From assembly GCA_020629205.1 (NCBI GenBank), contig JAHDDV010000016.1:1-33758 (forward strand): a DNA stretch of 33,758 nt, in the 5' to 3' direction. This document shows, one piece after another, positions 9,771 through 21,389 of the stretch. The stretch's first letter is position 1. Each line of letters begins with the position of its first letter. This DNA is from Chitinophagales bacterium (GTDB lineage: Bacteria; Bacteroidota; Bacteroidia; Chitinophagales; UBA2359). A program made the position numbers and the translations under genes. The notes under the pieces are model-generated. The model saw only the letters and a list, made by a program, of their open reading frames with translations, made no database searches and was not told the DNA's origin.

Positions 9771-10850
9771 TTAGGAGTCCTCAGCCGCTTGCAGAGAATC
9801 AATCCAATCCCTCACCAATTGGACTCCTTCCTTGTGCACAGTGCTGCGACCAAGTTCAGGCATCATAACACCTGGGCGAGTGGACTCCATTCTGTAGACA
9901 AAGATCGAGGAATCTGCCTTACCCGGAAGGATATCGAATTTATGAGGCCCAGCACCAAGTCCTGCAGCAATGGGCGGTTTGTTTAGCCCAATCTTAGTCT
10001 GATTAGTTTCATTGTAGTTTAGCAACAGACCACTGGAACTGGCGGAACCTACAGATGAATGGCAATGAGCGCAGTTCATGTCCAAATAGGCTCGGGCTCT
10101 TAGATCCAGATTCTGCGTATCATCTCTGTAGTCGACCATGCAATCGTATTTGGTCTCTGGAATGTAGTTGCTCAGGTAGCCCATCTCCGTCCACATTTGC
10201 AGTTGATTCTTGATGTTCGCATTTGCGTATTTGAAATCGAAATTCAAATGCTGCACTTTAGGGCCGATTGGCCGTAGTTGTTCATCAACATTGTGGCAGG
10301 TTTTGCACTGATTCTTGTTTGGTTGAATGTAGTCAATCGAGTGCTGTTGCATATCTGGTCCTGTGAAATCCACAGGAATACTTGCGCCTACGATTTCGTA
10401 CTGGGCTTCCGTTTGTTGCTCATTCCAGACATAGGCATATGCTTGCCATTCTTGATTATGCTTTACAAGTAGCCTGGTCTCGATGATGCGCTGCTTGTCT
10501 CCATCGGCTTTGGAATAGTAGAAGTTTTTTATCAAGATGGACTTATCGGGAAAGACAATCCGTCCATTCTCTTGAGCTTCTATGCTTGCCGAAGTCCCCT
10601 TTGGCATCCACACAAATCGCTTCTTCTCCGCATAGTCGCTGAACAATTCGGAATTAGGTCTGTAGGCCAATACACTTTCGGCAGGCTGCATGTCTTTCAT
10701 TGCTCCTGCAAAAAATCCGTATTCAGAAAGCTTCTCGTAAGGCAGTTGATCAAAGTCAATTTGTTCTGGACTCATGCCTTCCTTACTGCAGGAGTGCAAA
10801 CAGATGATCAATGAAATCAGGACGATGGTCAGGGTAATGGCCTTGTTCAT
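9771..10850 (-). CDS. Diheme c-type cytochrome-like lipoprotein (partner of beta-helix protein; resembles the TIGR03806/SO2930 type)
   Basis: Two CXXCH heme motifs (CKTCH, CAHCH); lipobox LHSC; start codon directly abuts the stop of the upstream beta-helix gene. Confidence 0.82.
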   Translation of the reverse strand: MNKAITLTIVLISLIICLHSCSKEGMSPEQIDFDQLPYEKLSEYGFFAGAMKDMQPAESVLAYRPNSELFSDYAEKKRFVWMPKGTSASIEAQENGRIVFPDKSILIKNFYYSKADGDKQRIIETRLLVKHNQEWQAYAYVWNEQQTEAQYEIVGASIPVDFTGPDMQQHSIDYIQPNKNQCKTCHNVDEQLRPIGPKVQHLNFDFKYANANIKNQLQMWTEMGYLSNYIPETKYDCMVDYRDDTQNLDLRARAYLDMNCAHCHSSVGSASSSGLLLNYNETNQTKIGLNKPPIAAGLGAGPHKFDILPGKADSSIFVYRMESTRPGVMMPELGRSTVHKEGVQLVRDWIDSLQAAEDS

Positions 10851-12143
10851 TTATAGTCGTTTTACAGCTTCCAAATCTGTGCTCACACTGCCAGTGCAGA
10901 CAAAAGGCTTAAAGTCATCAGAAGCCTTAATATTGTCGGTGCCTCCATGAAGGTCGAAAAGTGTAAAATGCATCTCATCCAGCTTTTCTTCTTTAATACA
11001 GATGTTCATAGGATTTTCCTTGACATCCTTGCCTTTTGATTTGTCAAAAAAGCCATCGTAAATAATGTCTTGTGACTTTCCAATTCCATGAGCATTCTTG
11101 GCGGCTATTAGCTTGCCTAGATCTTTGGTCAGGTCCGGTGGTGATAGAGGGCGGGCATATTCATTGTTGTGGATGGATATATCGCTTGAGTAGGGAGACC
11201 AATTGGGCGCTTCTGCCGGAAAGCCGGTAATCTGATAATTGGCTATGGCTACTCCGGTCGTCTTGTTGTTGAGGATCTTGTTATTGTAAATCTCTACGTT
11301 TTTTGCAGCCAATAAGATGACACCACTTCCTGGAGGAATCAATGTTACCGTATTCCCATTTGGCGTCTCGTTGATCGGCACAGCAAAATTGACATGATTG
11401 TTCTCTATGATTTCGTTGTCATAAACCTTGGTATTGAAGCCATCGGCCATCGGTAGGTTCGGGAGGTTGAATACCAGCAGTCCGCCAGCATTATCATAGA
11501 CTTTGTTTTTGAAGACTTCTACGTTGCTGCAGTTTTCGATTTCAATGCCTGCGACATTTCCAAAGGCGGTACAATTCTTTACGATCACATTTTCCGATTG
11601 TCCTACATAGATGCCAGCATCTCTGGAATGAGAGGCCGAACATTCATCTATCATCACATTTTTGCACTGGACCGGATACAAGGCATAGGTCCCGTTTTTA
11701 GATTTGTCTCCATTGGTCCAGGTGGCATTTACCCTTCGGAAAACAATTTGGTCACAGTGCTGAGTCTTGATACCATCACCCGGAGCATCCAAAACAGAGA
11801 AGTCTTGCAGAGTGATGTTTTTCCCCACTACTTTCACTCCTTCCCCTCCTGATTTCAAATTCTTGAAGGATAGAAAGGTTTTGTCCATACCTGCCCCAAT
11901 AATCTTGAGATCTTTAAGATTGTCTATGATCAGCTGAGTTTCAAACTCAAAGTGACCTGCGGGTATCTTGATAGTAGACCCGTCTTCAGCTAAAATGAAA
12001 GACTCAATCACCTTCTTCACGGCTGCTGCCCCAGCGACTTTTGCATTTGCAGAAATGTCTTGATCGACTTCTACCGAGTTATTACAAGCAATCGTTGAGA
12101 TTAGAAATAACAAAAGCGGCAGTTTCAGAATGGCTTGCTTCAT
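10851..12143 (-). CDS. Parallel beta-helix repeat lipoprotein (resembles TIGR03805 family)
   Basis: Lipobox STIAC; successive NVMIDECSASHSRDAGIYVGQSENVIVKNCTAFGNVAGIEIENCSNVEVFKNKVYDNAGG turns typical of a right-handed beta-helix. Confidence 0.85.
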   Translation of the reverse strand: MKQAILKLPLLLFLISTIACNNSVEVDQDISANAKVAGAAAVKKVIESFILAEDGSTIKIPAGHFEFETQLIIDNLKDLKIIGAGMDKTFLSFKNLKSGGEGVKVVGKNITLQDFSVLDAPGDGIKTQHCDQIVFRRVNATWTNGDKSKNGTYALYPVQCKNVMIDECSASHSRDAGIYVGQSENVIVKNCTAFGNVAGIEIENCSNVEVFKNKVYDNAGGLLVFNLPNLPMADGFNTKVYDNEIIENNHVNFAVPINETPNGNTVTLIPPGSGVILLAAKNVEIYNNKILNNKTTGVAIANYQITGFPAEAPNWSPYSSDISIHNNEYARPLSPPDLTKDLGKLIAAKNAHGIGKSQDIIYDGFFDKSKGKDVKENPMNICIKEEKLDEMHFTLFDLHGGTDNIKASDDFKPFVCTGSVSTDLEAVKRL

Positions 12144-12373
12144 TGCGTGTAGTTTTATTGATGCTTCAAATTAGACCTTTTGAGTCAAATCCCCTAGCGA
12201 TCACTTGATAATCCTTCCTCTTCTCAAATCGGTAATTGCTCAATAATTGTGCCTTGGGCACTTCATGGCTTTGAGTTGAACAGTGGTTCGTATTGACAAA
12301 GTCATGACTTGCTGATATTAGTTCATTTGCACTTTTGATCTTATATTACGACTCAATCAAATTGTAGCCTATT

Positions 12374-14710
12374 ATGACCCTAAGTACAAATCGCAACATC
12401 CAGTGCATTCTGTTAGTTTTAGTGCTAAGCCTACTTGCTCCAAACGGACTATTGGCAGATGGAATTTGCGCTAGCATTTCCGCTGAATCAGTATTCTTTT
12501 CTGAGAATATTGTGATGCTATCTGGACAAATGCCGGATGGGGTGCCTTTGGGTGCGGAGGTTTATCTGGCCCCAGAGGAAGAAAACCCTGGAGATATTAG
12601 TTTGCACGTGGAGGTGGACTTCTTCCCACAAGATGGACCGACGCAGGATATGGTCTACGAAGCGGCCTTGACTTTTTCATTTCTGGAAGGCGACAGCCTC
12701 CAAAGGATAGTTTTCGATGAATTGCTGGACCATCAAACCTTCGGTCTGGGTGATTTTATTCTGCGGTACTATCTCAGCAGGGAAGTTGATGGTAGTCTGG
12801 AAATCTCAGAAGAAGTCTTGGCGTACTTTACTGTAAAGGACAACTTCCTGTCGAAGACACCGCAAAACATAGAAGGCGACGCCCTGTTCAACCAGTCCTT
12901 TGGACCTTCTGTTGGAGGCGACTTTAAATACGGCTATCACTTCTATTTGCCAGAGGATACAGAATACCGAGTGGACTCTGTGCAATTTGGATACAGTAAA
13001 GGTGGTGGGGAGAGTCTAGAAGGTACAGAAGTTAAGATTTCACTGTACAAATGGGAAGATGATGGCAATGGAGCAGTTGCTGATTCAGAAATTACTGAAG
13101 TGGCTTTCTATAGACATACCTACACCGATGAAGAAAACAACCAGCAATTGTGGGGCAGCCTTACTGATGCCACTTCTGGTGCGAGTGGCTTGGATCTACC
13201 AGGAGACTCACATTACTTACTGATGGGAGAGTATGAAGGAGAAGAGCCACTTTATTTGAATGTTCTGACGGAGATCAACTACGATGCCTACACCAACTAT
13301 GCCCGTGAACTCTCGTTGTCCGATAACAATCTGCGAAGGTTTGCAGATGTTTTAAGCATCGGGGGAGATTGGTACATGTATGGCTTTAATACGCCCTCGG
13401 TACCCGCTATGCTGCTTGCGATTAGTCCGGCTACAGGGGAGCCACCACAGCAAAATGTAAACGCAGCATTTGGAGAAGATGATTTGTTCTTTGGTTCGAA
13501 TTACATTCAGCCTGCCGGGCAGGCTGGCTCAGGCATGGCACTGGGAAGTCTTGTGTACAATATCGGAGGAGAAACTCCAGAGTCTGCAAACCTAACAAGT
13601 ACTATTGACTTCCTTGCTGATCAAGGGTCAGCGGTTGAGACTATCTACTCAGGCAGCATTCTTGTTGATTTCAATATTGCAGATACGCTGATCGTCTATA
13701 GTGATGATGATCAGTTTTTTGTCTATGATGATTATGGCCCGGGGTCTTATCTGATCAACTATTCACTAGAAACCGAGCCTCTTGATGTGTTGCCTTTTAA
13801 CAATACAGCCAGTAGCCAATTTGAAGTTCGGGAAGGGTTCTTGTCAAAGGTGCCATTAGATGAGCTGGGCTTGCCGGTTTCGGATGGATCCTTTGGTCCT
13901 GTTGACGGTGGAGAATTTGAATATGGAATTCACTTCTATTTAGCGCAAGGAGCCTCAGTGCAACTGGATTCGGTAAACTTTGGCTGGCTTGCTGGAGAAG
14001 GAACGGATATCTCTTCAGAAACAGTGGGGCTGAAATTGTATGAGTGGCAAGACTCGGGTGATGCGGTGATTGACCCACTGGAATTGAATACCATTGGATA
14101 CAGTGAGTACTCTTTCTCTACAGGTGATGAGAATAGTGAAAGGCACTGGGGGCAGATGAGAGACCTGGATGAAAATCCTGGTGTGCGTCTATCGGATAAT
14201 GCTCACTACGTACTGATGGCAGTCTATGAGGGTTCCGGTGATATGTTCTTGAATTGTTCCACCGAGCTAAATTATGATCCATTTTCAACAATGAGCCTTT
14301 TTCTAGTGGAAAGCACGGGCAATCCAAACTTGATTCGTTTGTCTGACGTGCTTTATTTGAATGAACAAATTTACAATCGAGGTTTCTCAGGTAATATCTG
14401 TCCTTCATTGCTGCTAGCTTTAGGTCCTGCACAATCTGCAATCGGTGTGGAGAACCCTAAATTGGTGCAGCCCGTTTTGAAAATACTTGCAAATCCGGTA
14501 GAGCGTTATTTATACTTTGAATTGGAAACAGACAATTGGCAGGGCTGGTCACTACAAGTCTCTTCGATCAGTGGGCAAGCTATTTATCAGACTAAGCTGA
14601 AGGGGAAGACAGATGCTTTAGATTGTAATTCACTGAGTCCAGGGCAGTACATCCTGACCTTATTGAAGGATTCCTATCAGGTATCGCAGACATTCATTAA
14701 GCAACTGTAG
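12374..14710 (+). CDS. Secreted protein with two tandem ~200-aa repeats and a T9SS type A sorting-like C-terminus
   Basis: Signal peptide; duplicated units beginning NFLSKTPQN... and GFLSKVPLDE...; C-terminal SAIGVENPKLVQPVLKILANPVERYLYFE...LSPGQYILTLLKDSYQVSQTFIKQL. Confidence 0.8.
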   Translation: MTLSTNRNIQCILLVLVLSLLAPNGLLADGICASISAESVFFSENIVMLSGQMPDGVPLGAEVYLAPEEENPGDISLHVEVDFFPQDGPTQDMVYEAALTFSFLEGDSLQRIVFDELLDHQTFGLGDFILRYYLSREVDGSLEISEEVLAYFTVKDNFLSKTPQNIEGDALFNQSFGPSVGGDFKYGYHFYLPEDTEYRVDSVQFGYSKGGGESLEGTEVKISLYKWEDDGNGAVADSEITEVAFYRHTYTDEENNQQLWGSLTDATSGASGLDLPGDSHYLLMGEYEGEEPLYLNVLTEINYDAYTNYARELSLSDNNLRRFADVLSIGGDWYMYGFNTPSVPAMLLAISPATGEPPQQNVNAAFGEDDLFFGSNYIQPAGQAGSGMALGSLVYNIGGETPESANLTSTIDFLADQGSAVETIYSGSILVDFNIADTLIVYSDDDQFFVYDDYGPGSYLINYSLETEPLDVLPFNNTASSQFEVREGFLSKVPLDELGLPVSDGSFGPVDGGEFEYGIHFYLAQGASVQLDSVNFGWLAGEGTDISSETVGLKLYEWQDSGDAVIDPLELNTIGYSEYSFSTGDENSERHWGQMRDLDENPGVRLSDNAHYVLMAVYEGSGDMFLNCSTELNYDPFSTMSLFLVESTGNPNLIRLSDVLYLNEQIYNRGFSGNICPSLLLALGPAQSAIGVENPKLVQPVLKILANPVERYLYFELETDNWQGWSLQVSSISGQAIYQTKLKGKTDALDCNSLSPGQYILTLLKDSYQVSQTFIKQL

Positions 14711-14836
14711 TACTATTTGAGCTGTCAATAAATCAGGGTTAAGACAATTTTAGAACAGGAGCAAGGCAAATGACTGCTTCAATGAAGAAGTTTATGGTCA
14801 AAAAGACTATCTTATTGCTCCCTAAAAACCTCAAGA

Positions 14837-17302
14837 ATGAAAATGTCTTTACCCTCATTCTGTATCGTATTGCTTACGATACAGCTCTCTCTTTCAGCCC
14901 AATCTCTGGAGAAGCAAATACTGCGCACCAATCAGGAAACGGCTTTTGAAATCATAGCCTCCGCCGACCTGAATCAAGACGGTATCACCGATCTGTTCTT
15001 TCGAGATCAATGGGGTAGTATGGGTTGGTATCCTGGTCTGGGAGATCTGAATTTTGATGAGCCAAAATTTTTGGATTCCTCCTACCGAGCTAAACACGGG
15101 CTCTTTGTGCAGGATTTTGATGAAGACGGGGATCTGGATATTCTACCCATTACAGATGACCAGATCATTATCTTTTTCAACGATGGTTCTGGCACCTTTT
15201 CTGTTAACTTCATTTCTGATGGACGCTTGTTAGAAGTGTCGGATTTTACAGGCGATAATCGTCCGGATCTAGTCTACCGCGAGCCCTTTGGAAGTGAACT
15301 ACTGTATGATCCCAGTACAGAGGATACAGTTGATTTTCTGGTGGCCGGTGAATACGGCGGTACGGTTGTCGGACAGATCCGATTACCAGATGAGAAACAA
15401 GCAGTATTGATCAGACCATCCTCAGGCAGCTATCAGGTGGTTGAGTACCATTGGGAAGATTTTGAACTGGTCTACTCTCTTGCAGTGAACCTTGATATCT
15501 CTGTCCCTTTTAGTGGCTCCACGGATGAGCAGATCGCTGATCTAAACAATGACGGTCTTAGCGACATTGTACATTCTGCAGATGGTACCTTGTATTTGAT
15601 GCTTCAAAATGCAAGTGGAAATTTTGGTTCACCCGAAGTACTTTATAATGGTCAGGGTTACGAGAGAATTGACTTACTGGACTATGATCAGGATGGCGAC
15701 CTCGATATACTATGGAGTAAGCAGAGTATTGGGCATCGCCTGGCATTAAATGATGGGCTAGGAAATTTTAGCGCTTCCCAATGGTTGTTCATCGAGCTGC
15801 CATGGACGGATGTATTGGGATATACGCTTTGTTCTCACATAGCTATGATTCCTGAGTCAGGTGAGCTTTTTCTTTCCTACTACAGCCTAAACACCCTGAA
15901 GACATTCCTGATAGTAGAAGATGATACCGGGAGCTTTGAACAGCTGGTGTTACGTAATCGGATACTGAGTAATATCGACGAGATTATCATACAAGACTTG
16001 AACAATGATTCGTATCCAGAGATTCTAGTGACTGCACAGATCGCCCCTACAGCAGGGGTATGGTGGAATGAGAGTGGACAGTTCGCCGATATGGCTCCCT
16101 GGTCTACTGTTTTCGCTGCAAGAGGAATGGGCTTCTATCAAGAAGGAGATAATACTATTGTACACAGTAGTCGCAATGTGGAAGATGGGATTACAAGAGT
16201 GATGGAGTCGGTCGTCAATAGTTTGGGTGAGACGGAAGGCTGGCAGGACTTGGAAATGGGAGAATTCTATCAGCAAGAGTGGCTAGCCACGGATCTCAAT
16301 CAGGATGGATTGCAGGATATCTGCTATCTGGTATCGGAACCATTCTCCAGCAATCCGGAGTATCATCAGATTGCCTTTCAACTGAGGCTAAATGAAGAGG
16401 AGTTTGGCCCAATTCAGATCATCTCTGAGGTGGTCCAGGATTATCCTCCTCAGCACCTTCAGGCAAGGGACATCAATGGGGACGGTTTCCCGGATTTGAT
16501 TTGTCGCTATGGTTCCTACATTGTCCAACACCCAAAGCTATACTATCACCTCAACCTCGAAGGTCAAGGTTTTGCCCAGCCAGTACAATTGTTGCCAGAT
16601 TTGGACAGCGCACATTATGACTTTTCTTTCTCTGATGAGCCTTTATTTGAGGATCATGTTCTAGTGTATGATGGGAATGATTTATATGCAAGACATCTTT
16701 CTGATGCAACTATGGATGAGCTAATTGCTAGCGATCTGCCTCCTCATGGATCTCTACCTTACAGTAGCTTCAGCCATTATTTTGTAGACATTGATCTGGA
16801 TGATGAGATGGACCTGCTTTTTCTAAGTGAATCCAAGTTTTATGGAGGAGGATTGAATGATGTTGTGTTTCATCCAGTTCTGGGCAACGAGAATTCGAAC
16901 TTTGACTTCTTGGATTTAGAGAACTTTGCGGCGGTACGTACTATGAAGCTTGCTGATCTGGATGTAGATGGAGATCAGGATCTTGTTGTCTTGACTAAGG
17001 ATCGGACTGTAAGCGTTTACTGGAACCTCAGCAACAGTCCTGCTCCAAGTAAAGTAATGACCCAGTGGGATTCAGCGTCTATTCAGTTGTTTCCAAATCC
17101 AGTGCGGAATCAGCTCGTGATACAAACAGAGGACGATTATAAGCAATATCGGATTCTCAATATGAAAGGACAGCTGCAGCTTCAGGGTTCCTTCGATAAG
17201 ATGCTATCAATGCAAGCGCTGAAACCAGGAACCTATGTTCTGGAACTAGAAGCCAAAGATGGTAATAAGGCGACCACAAGCATCCGCTTTGTAAAGCAAT
17301 GA
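14837..17302 (+). CDS. FG-GAP/VCBS repeat-containing secreted protein with T9SS type A sorting domain
   Basis: About ten DxDxDGxxDL-type motifs (DLNQDGITDLFF, DFDEDGDLDILP, DYDQDGDLDILW, DINGDGFPDLIC, DLDVDGDQDLVVL and others); signal peptide; C-terminal IQLFPNPVRNQLVIQ...LKPGTYVLELEAKDG. Confidence 0.88.
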   Translation: MKMSLPSFCIVLLTIQLSLSAQSLEKQILRTNQETAFEIIASADLNQDGITDLFFRDQWGSMGWYPGLGDLNFDEPKFLDSSYRAKHGLFVQDFDEDGDLDILPITDDQIIIFFNDGSGTFSVNFISDGRLLEVSDFTGDNRPDLVYREPFGSELLYDPSTEDTVDFLVAGEYGGTVVGQIRLPDEKQAVLIRPSSGSYQVVEYHWEDFELVYSLAVNLDISVPFSGSTDEQIADLNNDGLSDIVHSADGTLYLMLQNASGNFGSPEVLYNGQGYERIDLLDYDQDGDLDILWSKQSIGHRLALNDGLGNFSASQWLFIELPWTDVLGYTLCSHIAMIPESGELFLSYYSLNTLKTFLIVEDDTGSFEQLVLRNRILSNIDEIIIQDLNNDSYPEILVTAQIAPTAGVWWNESGQFADMAPWSTVFAARGMGFYQEGDNTIVHSSRNVEDGITRVMESVVNSLGETEGWQDLEMGEFYQQEWLATDLNQDGLQDICYLVSEPFSSNPEYHQIAFQLRLNEEEFGPIQIISEVVQDYPPQHLQARDINGDGFPDLICRYGSYIVQHPKLYYHLNLEGQGFAQPVQLLPDLDSAHYDFSFSDEPLFEDHVLVYDGNDLYARHLSDATMDELIASDLPPHGSLPYSSFSHYFVDIDLDDEMDLLFLSESKFYGGGLNDVVFHPVLGNENSNFDFLDLENFAAVRTMKLADLDVDGDQDLVVLTKDRTVSVYWNLSNSPAPSKVMTQWDSASIQLFPNPVRNQLVIQTEDDYKQYRILNMKGQLQLQGSFDKMLSMQALKPGTYVLELEAKDGNKATTSIRFVKQ

Positions 17303-17378
17303 GCTCTCGGTTTGCATAGCTGAATATTCAGACATCCTTTTGCTATCTTGCACGCATTATTAAGCAAAAGAAGAGATT

Positions 17379-18359
17379 ATGTCAAATCAAGTAGAGACCC
17401 TACATCTAGCTAAAGTGCTGGAAGATCATGGGCAGGATATGAGTGGGAAGCTAGTTGCGATTACAGGCACCACAAGTGGTACAGGTTTTGTCTGTGCACG
17501 CGAAGTAGCCAGAAAAGGGGCAAAAGTGATCTTGCTCAATCGAGCTAGTGCAAGAGCGGAGAAATCTCTGGAGCAACTACAAGAGGCGGTGCCCGAAGCA
17601 AGCTTTGATGCCATAGAGTGTGACTTGCAGAATTTTGCAAGCGTGAAAGCCGCCATAGAAACAATCAAATCAAAGTATGAGGTGCTCGATGTGCTTGTCA
17701 ACAATGCCGGTGTAATGGCTTTGAGAGATACGGCCACAGTGGACGGATACGGTATACAGATGCAAACCAATGTAATTTCCCATTTTCTAATCACCAAAGA
17801 ACTATTTCCGCTACTGCAAAAAAGCAAGCAGGCCAGAATTGTCAATCACAGTTCAATGGCTCGTTTGGGTCCGCCCCTGGAAGCGAAGTATTTCGAAGCT
17901 AAGGGCGGGCAACTTGGTGGAGATGGTACTGATGAGCAGAATGCAGCTTTTCAAGGACCGAGATGGATGCGCTATCATCAGACGAAGCTTGCGAATTGTG
18001 CCTTCACTTATGGCCTTAAGCAGAAATTGGAAGCAGCCGGAATCGACAATGTAATGCCATTGCTCGCTCATCCTGGTTTGGCTTTGACACAGCTGCAGGT
18101 GACCACAACTGAACATGGAGGCATGGATAAGGAAAGCAATCTGATGGAACGTGCTCAATCAGCTGAAGATGGGGCAACTGGTATCATCAGATGCTGCCTT
18201 GACCCGGAAGCAAAGTCAGGTGATTTTTATGGTCCCACTGCCGGATGGAAAGGCTATCCAGAGCTACTGAGTCCAGAAGATTACCTATACTCGGATTCCA
18301 CCATACAGATCAATTGGGAGGGTTGCGAAAAGGCAGTGGGGGCTTTTGAGATTGCTTAA
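17379..18359 (+). CDS. SDR family NAD(P)-dependent oxidoreductase (protochlorophyllide reductase/retinol dehydrogenase-like)
   Basis: TGTTSGTGF cofactor motif, NNAGVMAL, catalytic YHQTK. Confidence 0.9.
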   Translation: MSNQVETLHLAKVLEDHGQDMSGKLVAITGTTSGTGFVCAREVARKGAKVILLNRASARAEKSLEQLQEAVPEASFDAIECDLQNFASVKAAIETIKSKYEVLDVLVNNAGVMALRDTATVDGYGIQMQTNVISHFLITKELFPLLQKSKQARIVNHSSMARLGPPLEAKYFEAKGGQLGGDGTDEQNAAFQGPRWMRYHQTKLANCAFTYGLKQKLEAAGIDNVMPLLAHPGLALTQLQVTTTEHGGMDKESNLMERAQSAEDGATGIIRCCLDPEAKSGDFYGPTAGWKGYPELLSPEDYLYSDSTIQINWEGCEKAVGAFEIA

Positions 18360-18389
18360 TAGCACAGCGAAAAAAGTCAATAGACTTTC

Positions 18390-18590
18390 TTGCCAGGAGC
18401 TTTGCAGGTGCTCATAGCCCCGATAGAAGTGGAAATGCGGGCAGCTGACAGGGGACTGAACGCCCAGCGATCGAGGCTGCATTAGCAAGACTCGAGCGCT
18501 GGTGCAGTGAAGCCCCTGGCTGCTGCCCGCATTGGAACGGATAGCGGGTAATCCATCGACAGGAGCGGATCTGCTGCGCTCCAAAAAAAT
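18390..18590 (+). repeat. Intergenic structured element, copy E2
   Basis: 5' box AGCCCCGATAGAAGTGGAAATG (from 18416). Long hairpin arms AATGCGGGCAGC (18434-18445) / GCTGCCCGCATT (18522-18533), continued by CAGGGG/CCCCTG, ACTG/CAGT, CCAGCG/CGCTGG and CGAG/CTCG. 3' box GGAACGGATAGCGGGTAATCC...GGATCTGCTGCGCTCCAAAAAAA. Confidence 0.8.
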
Positions 18591-18673
18591 GAGATCCTTT
18601 CCAGACCCATTACCAACAACAAGCGCTCTTTCGAATAGTGGGAAATCCAGACTTTGTTTAGTATATTCGCATG

Positions 18674-18697
18674 ATTCTTACTTGAGAATGATTATTA
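18674..18697. promoter_or_regulatory. Candidate Fur/PerR operator upstream of the fur-family gene
   Basis: ATTCT-TACTTG-AGAAT inverted repeat (18674-18689) overlapping GAGAATGATTATTA (18684-18697), which closely resembles half of the classical Fur box GATAATGATTATCA. Confidence 0.45.
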
Positions 18698-18714
18698 CCT
18701 AGCAATTATTAGCA

Positions 18715-21325
<2,611 letters not shown>

Positions 21326-21337
21326 CTTGTAAAATAT

Positions 21338-21373
21338 AAAAGGGAGATAGGTACTTGTCTGTCTCCCTTTTAT
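21338..21373 (+). terminator. Intrinsic terminator after katG
   Basis: AAAAGGGAGA (21338-21347) / TCTCCCTTTT (21362-21371) perfect inverted repeat ending in a T run. Confidence 0.82.
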
Positions 21374-21389
21374 ACCAAAATTGGAGTCC

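Noticed and set aside
18285-18584. 99-aa minus-strand ORF
   Set aside because: Overlaps the SDR 3' end and element E2; no recognisable domain.
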